Positions 34,828-45,742 of a DNA stretch of 64,000 nt are shown piece by piece; within the stretch, counting starts at the first letter, position 1, and every line of letters starts with the position of its first letter. The translations under genes were made by a program, and so were the position numbers. Source of the DNA: Halochromatium roseum (GTDB taxonomy: Bacteria; Pseudomonadota; Gammaproteobacteria; Chromatiales; Chromatiaceae). The DNA lies in the NCBI RefSeq assembly GCF_016653315.1, contig NZ_NHSH01000057.1:323882-387881 (forward strand), in the 5' to 3' direction. The notes beneath the pieces were generated by a model, which worked only from the letters and a program-made list of their open reading frames with translations, had not been told where the DNA came from and did no database searches.

Positions 34828-36699
34828 TTAGGGCTGATACAGCAGCGTCAGCAGCAGGGTGCGGCCCGGCTGATTGTAGTAGGCAACGGTCTCGTACTCT
34901 TCATCGAACAGGTTTTCGACGCGCGCCTGCAACCGCAGCGCGTTGCTGAAGGCGTAATCGGCGCGCAGATCGATCAGGCTGAAGCCATCGAGCCGGGTGC
35001 GATTGGCGGCATCATCGAAGCGACGCCCGGAGACGAACAGCGAAGCGCCAACCCCGATGCGACCAAACTGGCGATCGGCATCAAACCGAAAGGTCTGCTC
35101 CGGGCGACGCGGTAGCAGCTTGTCCTGGTTTGGCCCGTTGGACTCATTGCGCGGATCGAGCAGGGTCAGGTTGGCATCCATGATCCAGCCCCCCAGCTCA
35201 GCGGTGGTCCAGAGCTCGAGGCCGCGGATACGCGAGCGATCGACGTTCTCGGGCAGGTACAGGTTCGGCGCCACCAGCGTGGTCGAGATCAGATCATCGA
35301 TGTCGGTCTGGTACAGATTGGCCGCCCAACGCCCCCAAGGATGGGCGCCCGAGAGGCCAAGCTCGGCGCTCCAGGACTGCTCGGGCTCGAGATCCGGATT
35401 GCCAAACCCGGGATAGTAGAGTTCGTTGAAGGTCGGTGCCTTGAACGCCGTTCCATAGCTCGCGGTGAGTCGTAGCCCATTGGCGAGCGTGTAGCCGAGG
35501 GCGGCATTGCCGGTGCCATGACCACCGAACTGCGAATCATCGTCCTGACGCAGACTCAGCTGCAGGTCAGCCGGGCCGAAGCGACCCAGATACTGACCAT
35601 AGACGCCGGTATTATCGCGCGAATCCTCGGCAAAGGTCGGTTTGGTCGTCACCTCATCGCGCTGATAATCGATGCCCAGCGTCAGCTGCTGGGCGCCCCC
35701 GAGCTGGATGTCGTTCTGCCAGCCGAGACGATCACGCCGCGTATCGAAGCGATTCAAAAACTGGTCGTTGAAAAAGACCCGTGACTTGTCCCAGCTGCGG
35801 CCGATATCGAAGGTACTGGTCCAGGCATCGACTGGTTGCGCCTTCGCCTGCAGCCGCGCGACCTGAAGGAGCGTCTCGTTGTGATTGCCAGCGAAGAGAC
35901 TGCCGTCGTAGTCGACGCTGCCCTCAGAGCGTAAGAAGTCGGCCTCCAGCGAGAACTGATCGGAGAAACGCCAACCGCCGCTGACGCCACCGTTCTTGTT
36001 CGTGTAGCCGTCGTCGTCCGGCTCATCGACAAAGCAGCCGCCGACGAACGGCTCGCCGTTGCAAGCGTTGAAACCCGCCGTCTGCTCGAAGCCGAGATGG
36101 GCATCGAGCCAGCCGCGCTCGTTGCCGACCGACAGGCCACCGTTGGTACGAATCGTCTTGTAGGAGCCGGCCCCCAGGCTCAGCCGCGGCGTCAGCGGCC
36201 CGACTCGACCGCGCCGTGTGAAGATCTGGATCACGCCGCCGATCGCCTCCGAGCCATACAGACTGGAGCGTGGGCCACGCACCACCTCGATGCGCTCGAT
36301 CTGATCGGTCGGAATGTTCTGCCAGGGCGTCGAGCCGATGGTCGCTGAGCCGACCTTGATGCCATCGATCAGCACCAGCGTATGATCGGACTCGGTGCCG
36401 CGTAAGAAGACGGAGGTCGGCTGGCCAGGTCCACCGCTGCTGGAGGTGGCGACACCAGGGAGTCCACGCAGGATATCGACCATTGTCTTCGACTGGCGCC
36501 GGTCGATCTCGGCACGGTCGATGACGGTCACCGAGGCCAGCGTCTGATCCGCGGTCTGAGCGGTTCGATTCGCGGTGATCACGATCGGGTCCAGGTTGGC
36601 GACAGCTTCAACCTGAGCGGAGAGTGGAGCCGTCCATAACAGGGCCATGGCGCAGGGCAGCAGTGGCTGCCACGCCATCTTGGAAGTCAAGCAAGTCAT
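34828..36699 (-). CDS. btuB: BtuB-type TonB-dependent vitamin B12 receptor
   Basis: A 623-residue outer-membrane receptor with a signal peptide (LLPCAMALLWTAPLSAQVEA), a TonB-box-like DPIVITANR at about 38-46, a plug domain (IDRRQSKTMVDILRGLPGV, VFLRGTESDHTLVLIDGIKV, RIEVVRGPRSSLYGSEAIGG) and a 22-strand barrel that ends in an aromatic-rich strand (TLLLTLLYQP). It takes up cobalamin or corrinoids. Specificity is supported by the cobalamin riboswitch directly upstream and cobU directly downstream. Confidence 0.92.
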   Translation of the reverse strand: MTCLTSKMAWQPLLPCAMALLWTAPLSAQVEAVANLDPIVITANRTAQTADQTLASVTVIDRAEIDRRQSKTMVDILRGLPGVATSSSGGPGQPTSVFLRGTESDHTLVLIDGIKVGSATIGSTPWQNIPTDQIERIEVVRGPRSSLYGSEAIGGVIQIFTRRGRVGPLTPRLSLGAGSYKTIRTNGGLSVGNERGWLDAHLGFEQTAGFNACNGEPFVGGCFVDEPDDDGYTNKNGGVSGGWRFSDQFSLEADFLRSEGSVDYDGSLFAGNHNETLLQVARLQAKAQPVDAWTSTFDIGRSWDKSRVFFNDQFLNRFDTRRDRLGWQNDIQLGGAQQLTLGIDYQRDEVTTKPTFAEDSRDNTGVYGQYLGRFGPADLQLSLRQDDDSQFGGHGTGNAALGYTLANGLRLTASYGTAFKAPTFNELYYPGFGNPDLEPEQSWSAELGLSGAHPWGRWAANLYQTDIDDLISTTLVAPNLYLPENVDRSRIRGLELWTTAELGGWIMDANLTLLDPRNESNGPNQDKLLPRRPEQTFRFDADRQFGRIGVGASLFVSGRRFDDAANRTRLDGFSLIDLRADYAFSNALRLQARVENLFDEEYETVAYYNQPGRTLLLTLLYQP

Positions 36700-36835
36700 T
36701 GTTTGTCCTTGTTGGTCTCACCACCCGTGAGACACGTTGAGCGAAAGGCCCGCTCGAGGACAAAAAACGGCAAAGCGCTGTGCGCGGCAACAACCCTTTC
36801 ACCGCCCCCGCCCTCCGCGGCACCCGCGTGTTACA
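36700..36835 (-). promoter_or_regulatory. Expression platform / leader between riboswitch and btuB
   Basis: This 136-base stretch on the minus strand follows the B12 box. It contains GC-rich complementary runs (for example GGGGGCGGTGAAAGG and the CGCGGAGGGCGG region) that could form an anti-structure near the ribosome binding site. No open frame or T-rich terminator is visible, so translational control is more likely than termination. Confidence 0.45.
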
Positions 36836-37045
36836 GAAGGCCGGTCTCCGGGCTCACGAGCTGGCGTCGATCGCTTCGACACCGAGAGGCGACGCCTTCC
36901 CATGACCCATTCGGGCCACAGTGGCATCCAGTCGTCTCTCAGACTCGCCTACCGTTGCGGGGGCAGCGTCGGCTTGACGGGGATATTGAGCATCCGCCTG
37001 ACCGACTTCCCGTTTAACCTCGCACTCGTCGAGAGCCGCGAGGCA
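36836..37045 (-). ncRNA. Cobalamin riboswitch ahead of btuB
   Basis: Reading leftward on the minus strand the leader holds the classic B12 riboswitch blocks: a 5' GAGGTGCCTCGCGG segment, GGGAAGTCGGTCAGGCGGAT, AATATCCCCGTCAAGCCGA, GCTGCCCCCGCAACGGTAGG (the core), and near the 3' end the B12 box AGCCCGGAGACCGGCC followed by a pairing segment. It ends about 137 bases before the btuB start, leaving room for an expression platform. Adenosylcobalamin binding is expected to reduce btuB (and probably cobU) expression. Confidence 0.92.
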
Positions 37046-37253
37046 CCTCCTGCATTGCGCAGCGACACTAGGTCTAGGCGAGCGCCGGGTCAATCAGGAA
37101 AGGCTGGACGAATGACTTATGTCAGACCCCTGACGACGATTCGATGGCATGACTGAAGAAGTCAGATAAGATTCAGCTGATCGCCTTGTGCTCTTGTGCA
37201 TCTATCGCTTTTCGCTTCTATCGCTTTTCGTATCTTAAAAGCAACAGACCGCC

Positions 37254-40205
37254 ATGCTCGATCAAGAACAAAACGCCAATGAACTCCCCGCGGCCAGCGA
37301 ACATGAGGGAACCCAACTGCCTTATGTGATCGCCGTCGGTGCCTCAGCAGGCGGGCTCGATGCGCTCGAGCGGTTCTTCCAGTCGCTGCCGGTGCAAACC
37401 GGTGCCGCCTTCATCGTGATTCAGCATCTCTCACCGGATCACAAGAGCATGATGGGCAACCTGCTCGGCCGCTATACCTCGATGCCGGTGCTCACGGTCG
37501 AGGATGGGATGCTGATCGAGCCGAACCGGATCTACCTCATCCCCCCAGCGAGCATGATGAGCGTCTCCGCGAACGAGTTGCATCTGCGGCCCAAAAGCCC
37601 GCGCGGCCTCGCCCTGCCGATCGACTTCTTCTTCAGCTCACTGGCCCGTTCGCATGGCAACCGCGCCATTGGCGTTGTGCTGTCCGGGACCGGCTCCGAT
37701 GGCACCCGCGGTGCTGTCGCGATCAACGATGCCGGCGGTCTGCTGCTGTCGCAAGACCCGGAATCAGCGAAGTTCGATGGCATGCCGCGCAGCGTCATTG
37801 CCACCGGGCTGGTTGATGCCATCCTGCCGCCCGAGGAGCTTGGGCCACGCATCCTCGATCACATCAGCCATGCGCCCATCGAGCGCGGCCCGCGCCGTAG
37901 CGCGTCGGTCAGCTATGATCGCGAGAGTGCGCTCGAAGAGGCTTTGCACCTGCTGCATCATCAAGGCGGCATCAACTTTCGCGACTACAAGCCCGCCACC
38001 GTCTTGCGTCGCATCGAGCGGCGGATGCAGGTCCGGCACGTACCGGACCTTGAGAACTACGTTCGGCTGCTCGATGGCGACACCAGCGAGCTGTATGCGT
38101 TGCGCCGAGAACTGCTGATCCCGGTGACCAATTTCTTCCGCGACCCGGAGGCCTTCGAGACCCTGGCGGAAAAGGTCATCTTGCCCATCGTTAGGGATCA
38201 CAGCGAGAACCAGCCGATCCGCGCTTGGGTTCCCGGAGTGTCGACCGGCGAAGAGGCCTACTCGATCGCCATCCTGTTCTCCGAGGCCTTCGACAAGCTC
38301 CGTCGCTGGCCCGATTTCAAGCTGTTCGCGACCGATGTCGAACAACACAACGTCGATACCGGCAGCGCCGGCATGTTCTCGGAGTCGATCGCCGCCGAGG
38401 TCTCGCCCGAGCGCCTCGAGCGCTTCTTCTACCGGCGCGGCAACCACTTTGTAGTCAAGAATGACATCCGCCATAACATCGTCTTCGCCAAACATAACCT
38501 GCTCGAAGACCCCCCTTTCACTCGCATGGACCTGGTGTCCTGCCGCAATCTGTTGATCTATTTTCGCAACGATGCGCAGGAACGGGTCATGCGGCGCTTG
38601 CAGTATGCCCTGGCACCGGGCGGTTACCTGTTCCTAGGGTCGAGCGAGACCGTGTCCAGCGTGCAACAGGACTTCAGCGCGGTCAGCTCCAAATATAAGC
38701 TGTATCGCATCCTGCGCCATGGCACACCGCCTCTGGAGCCGCATTCGCCGGTCAGCGCTACCAGGACCACTGGCAACCGCAGCGGCTTGAGGCGGCTGCG
38801 TGCCCATAGCGACGCGGCGGCCATCGATGCCGGCCAAGCGGTGCTCCTGCGCAGTTATTCACCGGTCAGCCTGCTACTGAACTCACAGCAGGAGCTGATG
38901 CATGTGTTTGGCGATGTCTCGCGCTACCTGAGCATCGGCGAGGGCAGCGCAACCCTTGACATCAACAAGCTGCTACCAGGCTCGATTGCGCCCGTTGCGC
39001 AGGCACTACTGCACAAGGTCTCGGTCAGTAAGGAGGCGATGCGCTCCGATATCTTGCGCATCAAGCTCAGCAACGGAGAGACCGAGCGACTGCGTCTCGT
39101 TGTCCGTCACGTGCCGCAAGATGGCGGCGATGCCTGCCTGATGCTCTCGTTCGAACTCGAGCCGGCGCTGAATAGCCCGTCTGGCGACGAGTCAGTCCAG
39201 ACCATGGACATGAGCGCCGAATCGGCGGACCGGCTTGAAACCCTAGAGCGCGAGCTTGCGGTGACGCGCGAGAGCTTGCAAGCCACCATCGAAGAGCTCG
39301 AGACCGCGAACGAAGAGCTACAGGCCACCAACGAAGAGCTGATGGCCTCGAACGAAGAGCTGCAGAGTTCAAACGAAGAGCTGCAGTCGGTCAACGAAGA
39401 GCTTTATACGGTCAACTCCGAGAACCAGGAGAAGATCGAGATCCTCAACCGCCTCAATGCCGATCTCGACGGCATGGCCAAGGCCGCGGCGATCGCGACC
39501 GTGTTTGTCGATCATGACCTCAAGCTGACCCGGTTTACACCCGAGGCTACCAAGCTGTTCAAGATCCGCGAGGCCGACCTCGGGCGTCGGATCGATGACT
39601 TTACCAACCTGCTCGACTACCCAGACTTTTTCGCCGAGCTAAAAAAGACGATCCACGACGGTGATATGCTGCAGCGCGAAGTGCCTGCCGCCAACGGCCG
39701 TGTGTATCTCGCGCGCGTGCTCCCCTACGCGGTCCGTCCCGGCACCCCGCGGGGCGCCGTCGCCACCTTCATCGACGTGACAACACTGCGCGATATCGAG
39801 CGCATGCAAGCGGTGTTGGATTCGCTGCCGGAGCATATTGCCGTGCTTGACAACAGCGGGCGTATTACAATGATCAATCATGCCTGGCGCGATTTCGCCT
39901 GCAGCAACGGCGACTCGGAGCTCACTAACAGCGGCCTCGGCAGCAGTTATCTCGATGCCTGCCAATCCAGCGCCGGCACCAAAGATGCCAAATACGCCAC
40001 GGCGGCGGCCGATGGCATTCAGGCATTGATCAACGGCGAGCGGTCGCAGTTTTCGCTCGAATACCCTTGCCACTCACCCGAGGTGGAGCGTTGGTTCGTG
40101 ATGCATGCGGCACCAATCCAGCATCCCTCCGGAGGCGTGGTGGTGAGTCACATCGACATCAGCGCTTGGAATCGACAGCCCGCGCCCAGCGACAAGGAAA
40201 CCTAG
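37254..40205 (+). CDS. CheB-CheR-PAS fusion (chemotaxis-type methylesterase/methyltransferase)
   Basis: A 983-residue soluble protein. Residues 20-210 form a CheB methylesterase with the catalytic triad seen in VGASAGGLD (S31), IQHLSPDH and GTGSDGTRG. Residues 225-500 form a CheR methyltransferase ([47 protein letters not shown]). About 660-730 is a heptad coiled coil built from repeats of N-E-E-L-Q-(A/S). Two PAS-like modules then end the protein. No histidine kinase domain or receiver follows, so it must signal through another protein or by methylating a receptor. The next gene starts 67 bases on. Confidence 0.9.
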   Translation: MLDQEQNANELPAASEHEGTQLPYVIAVGASAGGLDALERFFQSLPVQTGAAFIVIQHLSPDHKSMMGNLLGRYTSMPVLTVEDGMLIEPNRIYLIPPASMMSVSANELHLRPKSPRGLALPIDFFFSSLARSHGNRAIGVVLSGTGSDGTRGAVAINDAGGLLLSQDPESAKFDGMPRSVIATGLVDAILPPEELGPRILDHISHAPIERGPRRSASVSYDRESALEEALHLLHHQGGINFRDYKPATVLRRIERRMQVRHVPDLENYVRLLDGDTSELYALRRELLIPVTNFFRDPEAFETLAEKVILPIVRDHSENQPIRAWVPGVSTGEEAYSIAILFSEAFDKLRRWPDFKLFATDVEQHNVDTGSAGMFSESIAAEVSPERLERFFYRRGNHFVVKNDIRHNIVFAKHNLLEDPPFTRMDLVSCRNLLIYFRNDAQERVMRRLQYALAPGGYLFLGSSETVSSVQQDFSAVSSKYKLYRILRHGTPPLEPHSPVSATRTTGNRSGLRRLRAHSDAAAIDAGQAVLLRSYSPVSLLLNSQQELMHVFGDVSRYLSIGEGSATLDINKLLPGSIAPVAQALLHKVSVSKEAMRSDILRIKLSNGETERLRLVVRHVPQDGGDACLMLSFELEPALNSPSGDESVQTMDMSAESADRLETLERELAVTRESLQATIEELETANEELQATNEELMASNEELQSSNEELQSVNEELYTVNSENQEKIEILNRLNADLDGMAKAAAIATVFVDHDLKLTRFTPEATKLFKIREADLGRRIDDFTNLLDYPDFFAELKKTIHDGDMLQREVPAANGRVYLARVLPYAVRPGTPRGAVATFIDVTTLRDIERMQAVLDSLPEHIAVLDNSGRITMINHAWRDFACSNGDSELTNSGLGSSYLDACQSSAGTKDAKYATAAADGIQALINGERSQFSLEYPCHSPEVERWFVMHAAPIQHPSGGVVVSHIDISAWNRQPAPSDKET

Positions 40206-40271
40206 ACTCGATGTCTGCTGGCTGCTGCGGCTGAAGCAAGCAGCCAAGGCGCAGACAGCGATTGAGTAACC

Positions 40272-43200
40272 ATGCACGAGTCCCAAACCCCTCCATCCGA
40301 CGCCCCAGACGCTGTTGACTCTGACGACCAGCGCGCGCAGCGCGCCGAGTTTCGCGAGCGCGCGCTGGTTGCTCTGCGCCAGGGCCGCTTCGATCTGGCA
40401 GAAGATCTGATCGCCAGCGGCGACGTCAATCTGAGCACGCTGATCGAGAACGTCCGCATCTACCAGGCCGAGCTCGAGATCCAGAACGAAGAGCTGATCC
40501 GCAGCCAAGAGACCACCCATGAGGCGCTAGAGCGCTTTACCGCGTTGTTCCAGAGTGCTCCGGTCGCCGTCCTCGTGATCGACCGTCATGGTTTGGTGAT
40601 TTCGGCCAACCCGTCCGCCAGTCGACTGTTTGGACTGCGTGATCTGCGCGTGCATCACCATTTTCTGTTGCGCCTGGTCAGCGAGCGTGACCGCAACGGC
40701 TTCCTATCAATCTTAAGGCAGCTCACACTCGGTGAAGAGCAAGAGATCGGACGACCAGAGCTGCGCTTCGAGACCACCGATGGGCGAGAGTTCATCGGTG
40801 ATCTGCATGGCGCCAAGCTACCGCCAACACCCGATGGCGAGCCACGCCTGCTCTGCGTTGTCGTCGACCGTACCGCGACAGTTCATCAACAACGCGAGCT
40901 GCGCCATGCCTATGACCGCTTGGCCAGCAGCCAGGAGGCCTATCATGTCCTGGCCGAATATAGCCTGGACTGGGACTACTGGATCAACCCTGAAGGACAT
41001 TTCGTGCATGTCTCCCCGGGCTGCCGGCAGATCACGGGCTACAGCGCGAGCGCGTTCCTCGATGATCCGAGCCTGGTTGGCCAGCTGATCCATCCTGAAG
41101 ACCGGGAGCAATGGCGCCAGCATCTTGGTGGGATTCAGGGGCACGAATCAGACGATGAGGGGGTCCTGCTGCTGCGCATTCAGCATCGTGATGGCCACTG
41201 GCGCTGGATCGAGCACGAATGCCGCGCGGTAATGGCCGATGACGGACGCTATCTCGGCCGACGCGGGGTCAATCGGGATGTCACCACGCGACGCAACATG
41301 GAGGAATCGGTTCGGGAGCTGCGCAATATGCTCGTCGATGCCGAGCGTATCGCCAAGGCCGGAGCCTGGTCCTGGAAGCTCGGTGACGACCTGATCCAGG
41401 TTTCACCAGGCTGGCAACGCATCCACGGCGCCGACCAGTCTGCTTACTCCAGAGCCGAGCTGGGCCGCATATTCGCCCATCCCGAGGATCGCGAGCAACT
41501 CGACCGGTTGTTTGAACGGGCGCGCACCGACGGCAAAGGCGATCAACTCGACCATCGCATTCGGCGCGGCGATGATGGTGAAACACGCTGGGTGCGCACC
41601 CAAGCCGAGCCGATCAAGAACGAGGCCGGAACGGTCGAAGCCATCCGCGGCACGAGCGCGGACATCACCGCTGAGATTGAAGCAACGTTCCGGCTTGAGG
41701 AGAGCGAGAGACGCTTTCGCGCACTGTTCGAATCAGCAGCGGAAGGCATGCTCGTGATGCAAGCTTGGCGCTTCACCGAGATCAATCAGGCCGCCCTGCG
41801 CATGCTCGGTCATGCCGATCCTGCTGCGGTGGTCGGTAAACAGCCCCATCAGCTCTCCCCCGCGGTGCAGCCCGACGGTGAAGACTCCGAAGCCAAGTCC
41901 AAACGCCTGATGACAGAGGCGGCAGGCAATACCCAGCGCTTCGAATGGCTGCATCAGCAAGCGGACGGCTCGCCGCTTCCGGTCGAAGTGACGCTCGTGC
42001 CGGTTTTCCTCGATGGGGATTCCGCCTATTTCGTGCACTGGCGCGATCGGACTGAGGAGGCCAAGGCTCGCCATCGCGAGCGTCAGGCCTCGACCGTGTT
42101 CGAGAACTCCAGTGAGGCGATCATGGTCACCGATGCTCAGCAGTTGGTGCTCGCGGTCAATCGCGCCTTCACCGACATCTCTGGCTACGAGGAGTCCGAG
42201 GTGATTGGGCGTCGACCCGACCTGCTCAGCTCGGGTCATCATGACGCGGCCTTCTTCAAGAGCATGTGGCTTGCGATCAAGAACACCGGCTCGTGGCGCG
42301 GCGAGATCTGGAACCGACGCAAAAACGGCGAGATCTATCCAGCGCGGATGACGATCACCGGCGTTCGGGACGATCACGGACAACTCACCAACTACATCGG
42401 CATCTTCAACGATATCAGCGATGCCAAGCGCTCTGAGGAAGAGCTCTACCGGGTCGCCCATAGCGATGCCTTGACCGGACTCCCGAACCGCGCCCTATTG
42501 CGCGCACGCATGGAGCAATCGCTAAAGCGTGCCAAGCGTGAGAATCGCATGCTGGCACTGCTGTTCATCGACCTGGATCTGTTCAAGAACGTGAACGACA
42601 GTTTGGGCCACTCGGTTGGCGACGAACTGCTCCAAGATGTGGCAACAGCGATCCAAGCCGAGGTCCGAGAGGCGGACACCTTAGCCCGCCTCGGTGGCGA
42701 CGAGTTCGTGATCCTGACCGAGGAGATCGATGATCCTGGCACCGTCGCGCACTTGGCCCAACGGCTCTGCGAGAGGATCTCGCAACCCTTCCAAGTCGGC
42801 GATCGTGAGTTGCGCGTGACAGCCAGCGTCGGCGTCAGCCTGTTCCCGAACGATGGCGAGAGCATGGACATCCTGCTCAGTAATGCCGACATGGCCATGT
42901 ACCGGGCCAAGGATCACGGCCGCAACACCTATCGGTTCTTCGAGGCCGAAATGACGGAGCGCGCAATGCAGCGTCTCCACCACGAGACGGCGCTGCGCGG
43001 TGCACTCACCCGCGGTGAGCTGAGCCTGCTCTACCAGCCACAAGTCGAGCTGAGCACAGGTCGAATCCAAGGCGCCGAGGCCTTGCTGCGCTGGACCCAT
43101 CCCGAGCTCGGTGCGGTTTCACCGTTTGAGTTCATCCCAATCGCTGAAGAGATCGGTCTCATCAGTGAGTTCGGTAAGTGGGTTCTCGAGCAAGCATGCT

Positions 43201-43739
43201 TACAGCTGCTGGCCTGGGATGCCGAGGGGCTTAGGGTCCACCGACTGGCCGTGAACATCTCGGTGCAGCAGGCCGAGCGCATCGATCTCGTCGATGAGAT
43301 CCGTGAGATCTTTCAGCGCACCGGCGTCGCACCTGAACGCTTCGAGCTCGAGGTGACGGAATCCATGCTGATGCGCAACGTCGATCGGGTTATCGCGAAT
43401 CTCAGCGCCCTGCGCGACCTCGGCATCACCATTGCCGTCGATGATTTCGGCTCGGGATTCTCGTCGCTCGGCTATCTCAAGACGCTCCCGATCAGCCGCC
43501 TGAAGATCGATAAGACCTTCGTCGACGGCGTGACCATTGACGACAACGACGATGCGATTGCGCGTGCCATCATCGCCTTGGGTAAGGCGCTTGGCCTAGA
43601 GGTCATCGCCGAGGGCGTCGAAACCCCAGAGCAGGCCGCGTTTTTGCAACAGGAGGGCTGCAATGAGGCACAGGGCTATCTGTTTGGTCGCCCGATGAAG
43701 CCCGATGCGCTGCGCCAATTATCCTTGGAACGGGGATAA
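40272..43739 (+). CDS. Multi-PAS GGDEF-EAL c-di-GMP signalling protein
   Basis: A 1155-residue cytoplasmic protein. Residues about 70-740 hold several PAS domains in tandem with PAC ends (for example RYLGRRGVNRDVTTRRNMEE). A GGDEF domain has the intact motif at residues 808-812 and an allosteric I-site, R-E-A-D, five residues earlier. An EAL domain has E-A-L-L-R at 936-940, NISVQQ, ELEVTESML and VDDFGSGFSSLGYL near 1056. Both catalytic centres look intact, so net activity cannot be read from sequence. It belongs with the upstream CheB-CheR-PAS gene and the downstream diguanylate cyclase. Confidence 0.92.
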   Translation: MHESQTPPSDAPDAVDSDDQRAQRAEFRERALVALRQGRFDLAEDLIASGDVNLSTLIENVRIYQAELEIQNEELIRSQETTHEALERFTALFQSAPVAVLVIDRHGLVISANPSASRLFGLRDLRVHHHFLLRLVSERDRNGFLSILRQLTLGEEQEIGRPELRFETTDGREFIGDLHGAKLPPTPDGEPRLLCVVVDRTATVHQQRELRHAYDRLASSQEAYHVLAEYSLDWDYWINPEGHFVHVSPGCRQITGYSASAFLDDPSLVGQLIHPEDREQWRQHLGGIQGHESDDEGVLLLRIQHRDGHWRWIEHECRAVMADDGRYLGRRGVNRDVTTRRNMEESVRELRNMLVDAERIAKAGAWSWKLGDDLIQVSPGWQRIHGADQSAYSRAELGRIFAHPEDREQLDRLFERARTDGKGDQLDHRIRRGDDGETRWVRTQAEPIKNEAGTVEAIRGTSADITAEIEATFRLEESERRFRALFESAAEGMLVMQAWRFTEINQAALRMLGHADPAAVVGKQPHQLSPAVQPDGEDSEAKSKRLMTEAAGNTQRFEWLHQQADGSPLPVEVTLVPVFLDGDSAYFVHWRDRTEEAKARHRERQASTVFENSSEAIMVTDAQQLVLAVNRAFTDISGYEESEVIGRRPDLLSSGHHDAAFFKSMWLAIKNTGSWRGEIWNRRKNGEIYPARMTITGVRDDHGQLTNYIGIFNDISDAKRSEEELYRVAHSDALTGLPNRALLRARMEQSLKRAKRENRMLALLFIDLDLFKNVNDSLGHSVGDELLQDVATAIQAEVREADTLARLGGDEFVILTEEIDDPGTVAHLAQRLCERISQPFQVGDRELRVTASVGVSLFPNDGESMDILLSNADMAMYRAKDHGRNTYRFFEAEMTERAMQRLHHETALRGALTRGELSLLYQPQVELSTGRIQGAEALLRWTHPELGAVSPFEFIPIAEEIGLISEFGKWVLEQACLQLLAWDAEGLRVHRLAVNISVQQAERIDLVDEIREIFQRTGVAPERFELEVTESMLMRNVDRVIANLSALRDLGITIAVDDFGSGFSSLGYLKTLPISRLKIDKTFVDGVTIDDNDDAIARAIIALGKALGLEVIAEGVETPEQAAFLQQEGCNEAQGYLFGRPMKPDALRQLSLERG

Positions 43740-43824
43740 CGGGAGCGGCAATAAGTCGTTCAAAGCCTTGCCGACGATTCGTTCAGGCCACCGGCACTGC
43801 TGCCGACCAAATCAGGAAGCCGAA

Positions 43825-45594
43825 ATGGATGAGCACGGACCCCTAAGGCAACAACAAACGTCCAGCCTCGAGCAGTTTCAGCAGATGCTCGATGCGGCTG
43901 AACGGATTGCCCATCTCGGCCATTGGTGCCTGAATCTCGAGACTCAACGGGTGGAGTGGTCGCCTCAGATCTTCCGTATCTTCCGCCGTGAGCCTTCGCT
44001 CGGAGAGCCGACATTCTCCGAGCACGAGCACTATCTGTACCCAGAAGACTGGTCAAGACTGCAACGCGCAGTCACAGACTGTGCCACTGATGGCACATCC
44101 TACGAATTGACCCTGCACATTCACCGCGACGACGGCACCGATGGCCATGCTCAGGTCTACGGCACGGCGCTCACCAAGCCCGACGGGTCGATCTCTGAGC
44201 TGGTCGGCTTCGTGCAGGATGTGACCGAGAAGCTGACGCTTGATGCGGCCCTGTGTCAGCGCGAGGCCGATTATCGGCTCTTGGTCGAGCGGCAGAACGA
44301 CCTGATCGTCAAGGTCGATGCCGAAGGCCGCTTCCTGTTTGTCAGTCCGGGCTATTGTCGAACCTTTGGCAAGCGCCAAGAGGAGTTGATCGGGCAACGC
44401 TTCATGCCACTGGTGCACCCAGATGACCGCGCCTCCACCGAAGCCGCCATGGCGGCGCTCTATCAACCACCCTATCGCTGCTATCTGGAGCAGCGAGCCA
44501 TGACCAGCCAAGGTTGGCGCTGGTTTGGCTGGTCGGATTCGGCGCTGCTCGATGGCAAGGGGCAGGTCATCGGTATCATTGGCTCTGGCCGCGACATCCA
44601 CGTGCGCAAGCTCGCCGAGCTTGAACTCTTGCGCACGCAACGCATGCTCGAGCTCGCGCTCGAATCCGGCAACATCGCCACCTACACCGCCGATTTCACG
44701 ACCGGAGAGGTCTGCGTTGACGAACGCTATATGGCCCAGCTCGGCTATGAATCCTGTGAACTCGCGGTCACCTATGACTGGTGGAAAACGCAGGTGCACC
44801 CACAAGATCTAGCCGCCTTCGGCGAGCAAAGCCAGCAGGTACTGCATGGCGAGCTGGACGACTTCAAGGCCGAATACCGTTTTCGTCACCACGACGGACA
44901 CTGGATCTGGCTGCAAGACCATGCACGCGTCTATGACCGCGATCCACAGGGCATGGCGCTGGCCGCCAGTGGCCTACGCATCGACGTTACCCAGCGCAAA
45001 GAGGCCGAGCTGAAGCTCGCTTACCATGCCGAGCACGACCCCCTGACGAACCTCCTCAACCGGCGCGGCATGTGGCGCGCCATCAGGCGCGTCCATGCAC
45101 AGAGCTTGCGCACGAGACGGCCCTACTGCGTCGCCATCTTCGACCTGGATTGGTTCAAGAGCATCAACGACCAGTACGGGCATCTGGTGGGCGATGGCCT
45201 GCTCCGAGAGGTAGCCCGTCTGTTCCGTGACAACACCCGCGAGTCCGACTGGATTGCGCGTTGGGGCGGCGAAGAGTTCTTGGTCCTGATGCCGGATACT
45301 GATCTCGAACCGGCGGTCGGCTTTGTCGAACGGCTGCGGCATCGAATCGAGGCCACCGACTTTTGCATCGAACAACAGTCCGTGCGCATCACCACCAGCG
45401 CTGGCATTGCTCGCTGCCAGTTCAACGCTGAGCGCCATGACAAGCACGATCAAGACAAGCCCGGTCAAGATAAGAACACTCAAGACGAGATCGTCAATCG
45501 TGCGGACCGAGCCCTGTATGCTGCCAAGCACACTGGCCGTAATCGGGTCTGCACCGACAGTGGCGAACTCTGCACCGACAGCGACGGAGATTGA
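43825..45594 (+). CDS. PAS-GGDEF diguanylate cyclase
   Basis: A 589-residue protein from the ATG at 43825, which has an AGGAAG nine bases ahead; a longer frame from 43705 overlaps the previous gene. Three PAS domains (for example ERIAHLGHWCLNLETQRVEW, FLFVSPGYCRTFGKRQEELI) precede a GGDEF domain with GGEEF at 481-485 and an I-site R-E-S-D just before it. It makes c-di-GMP. A charged low-complexity insert rich in Asp/Lys/Gln (KHDQDKPGQDKNTQDE) lies inside the GGDEF C-terminal part. There is no transmembrane segment. Confidence 0.9.
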   Translation: MDEHGPLRQQQTSSLEQFQQMLDAAERIAHLGHWCLNLETQRVEWSPQIFRIFRREPSLGEPTFSEHEHYLYPEDWSRLQRAVTDCATDGTSYELTLHIHRDDGTDGHAQVYGTALTKPDGSISELVGFVQDVTEKLTLDAALCQREADYRLLVERQNDLIVKVDAEGRFLFVSPGYCRTFGKRQEELIGQRFMPLVHPDDRASTEAAMAALYQPPYRCYLEQRAMTSQGWRWFGWSDSALLDGKGQVIGIIGSGRDIHVRKLAELELLRTQRMLELALESGNIATYTADFTTGEVCVDERYMAQLGYESCELAVTYDWWKTQVHPQDLAAFGEQSQQVLHGELDDFKAEYRFRHHDGHWIWLQDHARVYDRDPQGMALAASGLRIDVTQRKEAELKLAYHAEHDPLTNLLNRRGMWRAIRRVHAQSLRTRRPYCVAIFDLDWFKSINDQYGHLVGDGLLREVARLFRDNTRESDWIARWGGEEFLVLMPDTDLEPAVGFVERLRHRIEATDFCIEQQSVRITTSAGIARCQFNAERHDKHDQDKPGQDKNTQDEIVNRADRALYAAKHTGRNRVCTDSGELCTDSDGD

Positions 45595-45742
45595 TGGCCG
45601 CTACGTTTTGACAAGCCACGCCTGCGCATCTGCACATCATTGACAGCAAATGGCATGGATGGCCGCTACGCCGCGGACGTTAATAGCCCTGATCTCCCGT
45701 CAAGGCTCGACAAGCGAGACCTGCTACCGCGAACGCATTGAG

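Noticed and set aside
39280-39420. Repeated AACGAAGAGCT-like DNA units
   Set aside because: These encode the heptad coiled coil of the CheB-CheR-PAS protein and are not a CRISPR or satellite repeat.
45592-45670. Direct repeat GATGGCCGCTACG before the fumarase leader
   Set aside because: Only two short copies about 65 bases apart with no target-site features; insufficient for a mobile element or regulatory call.
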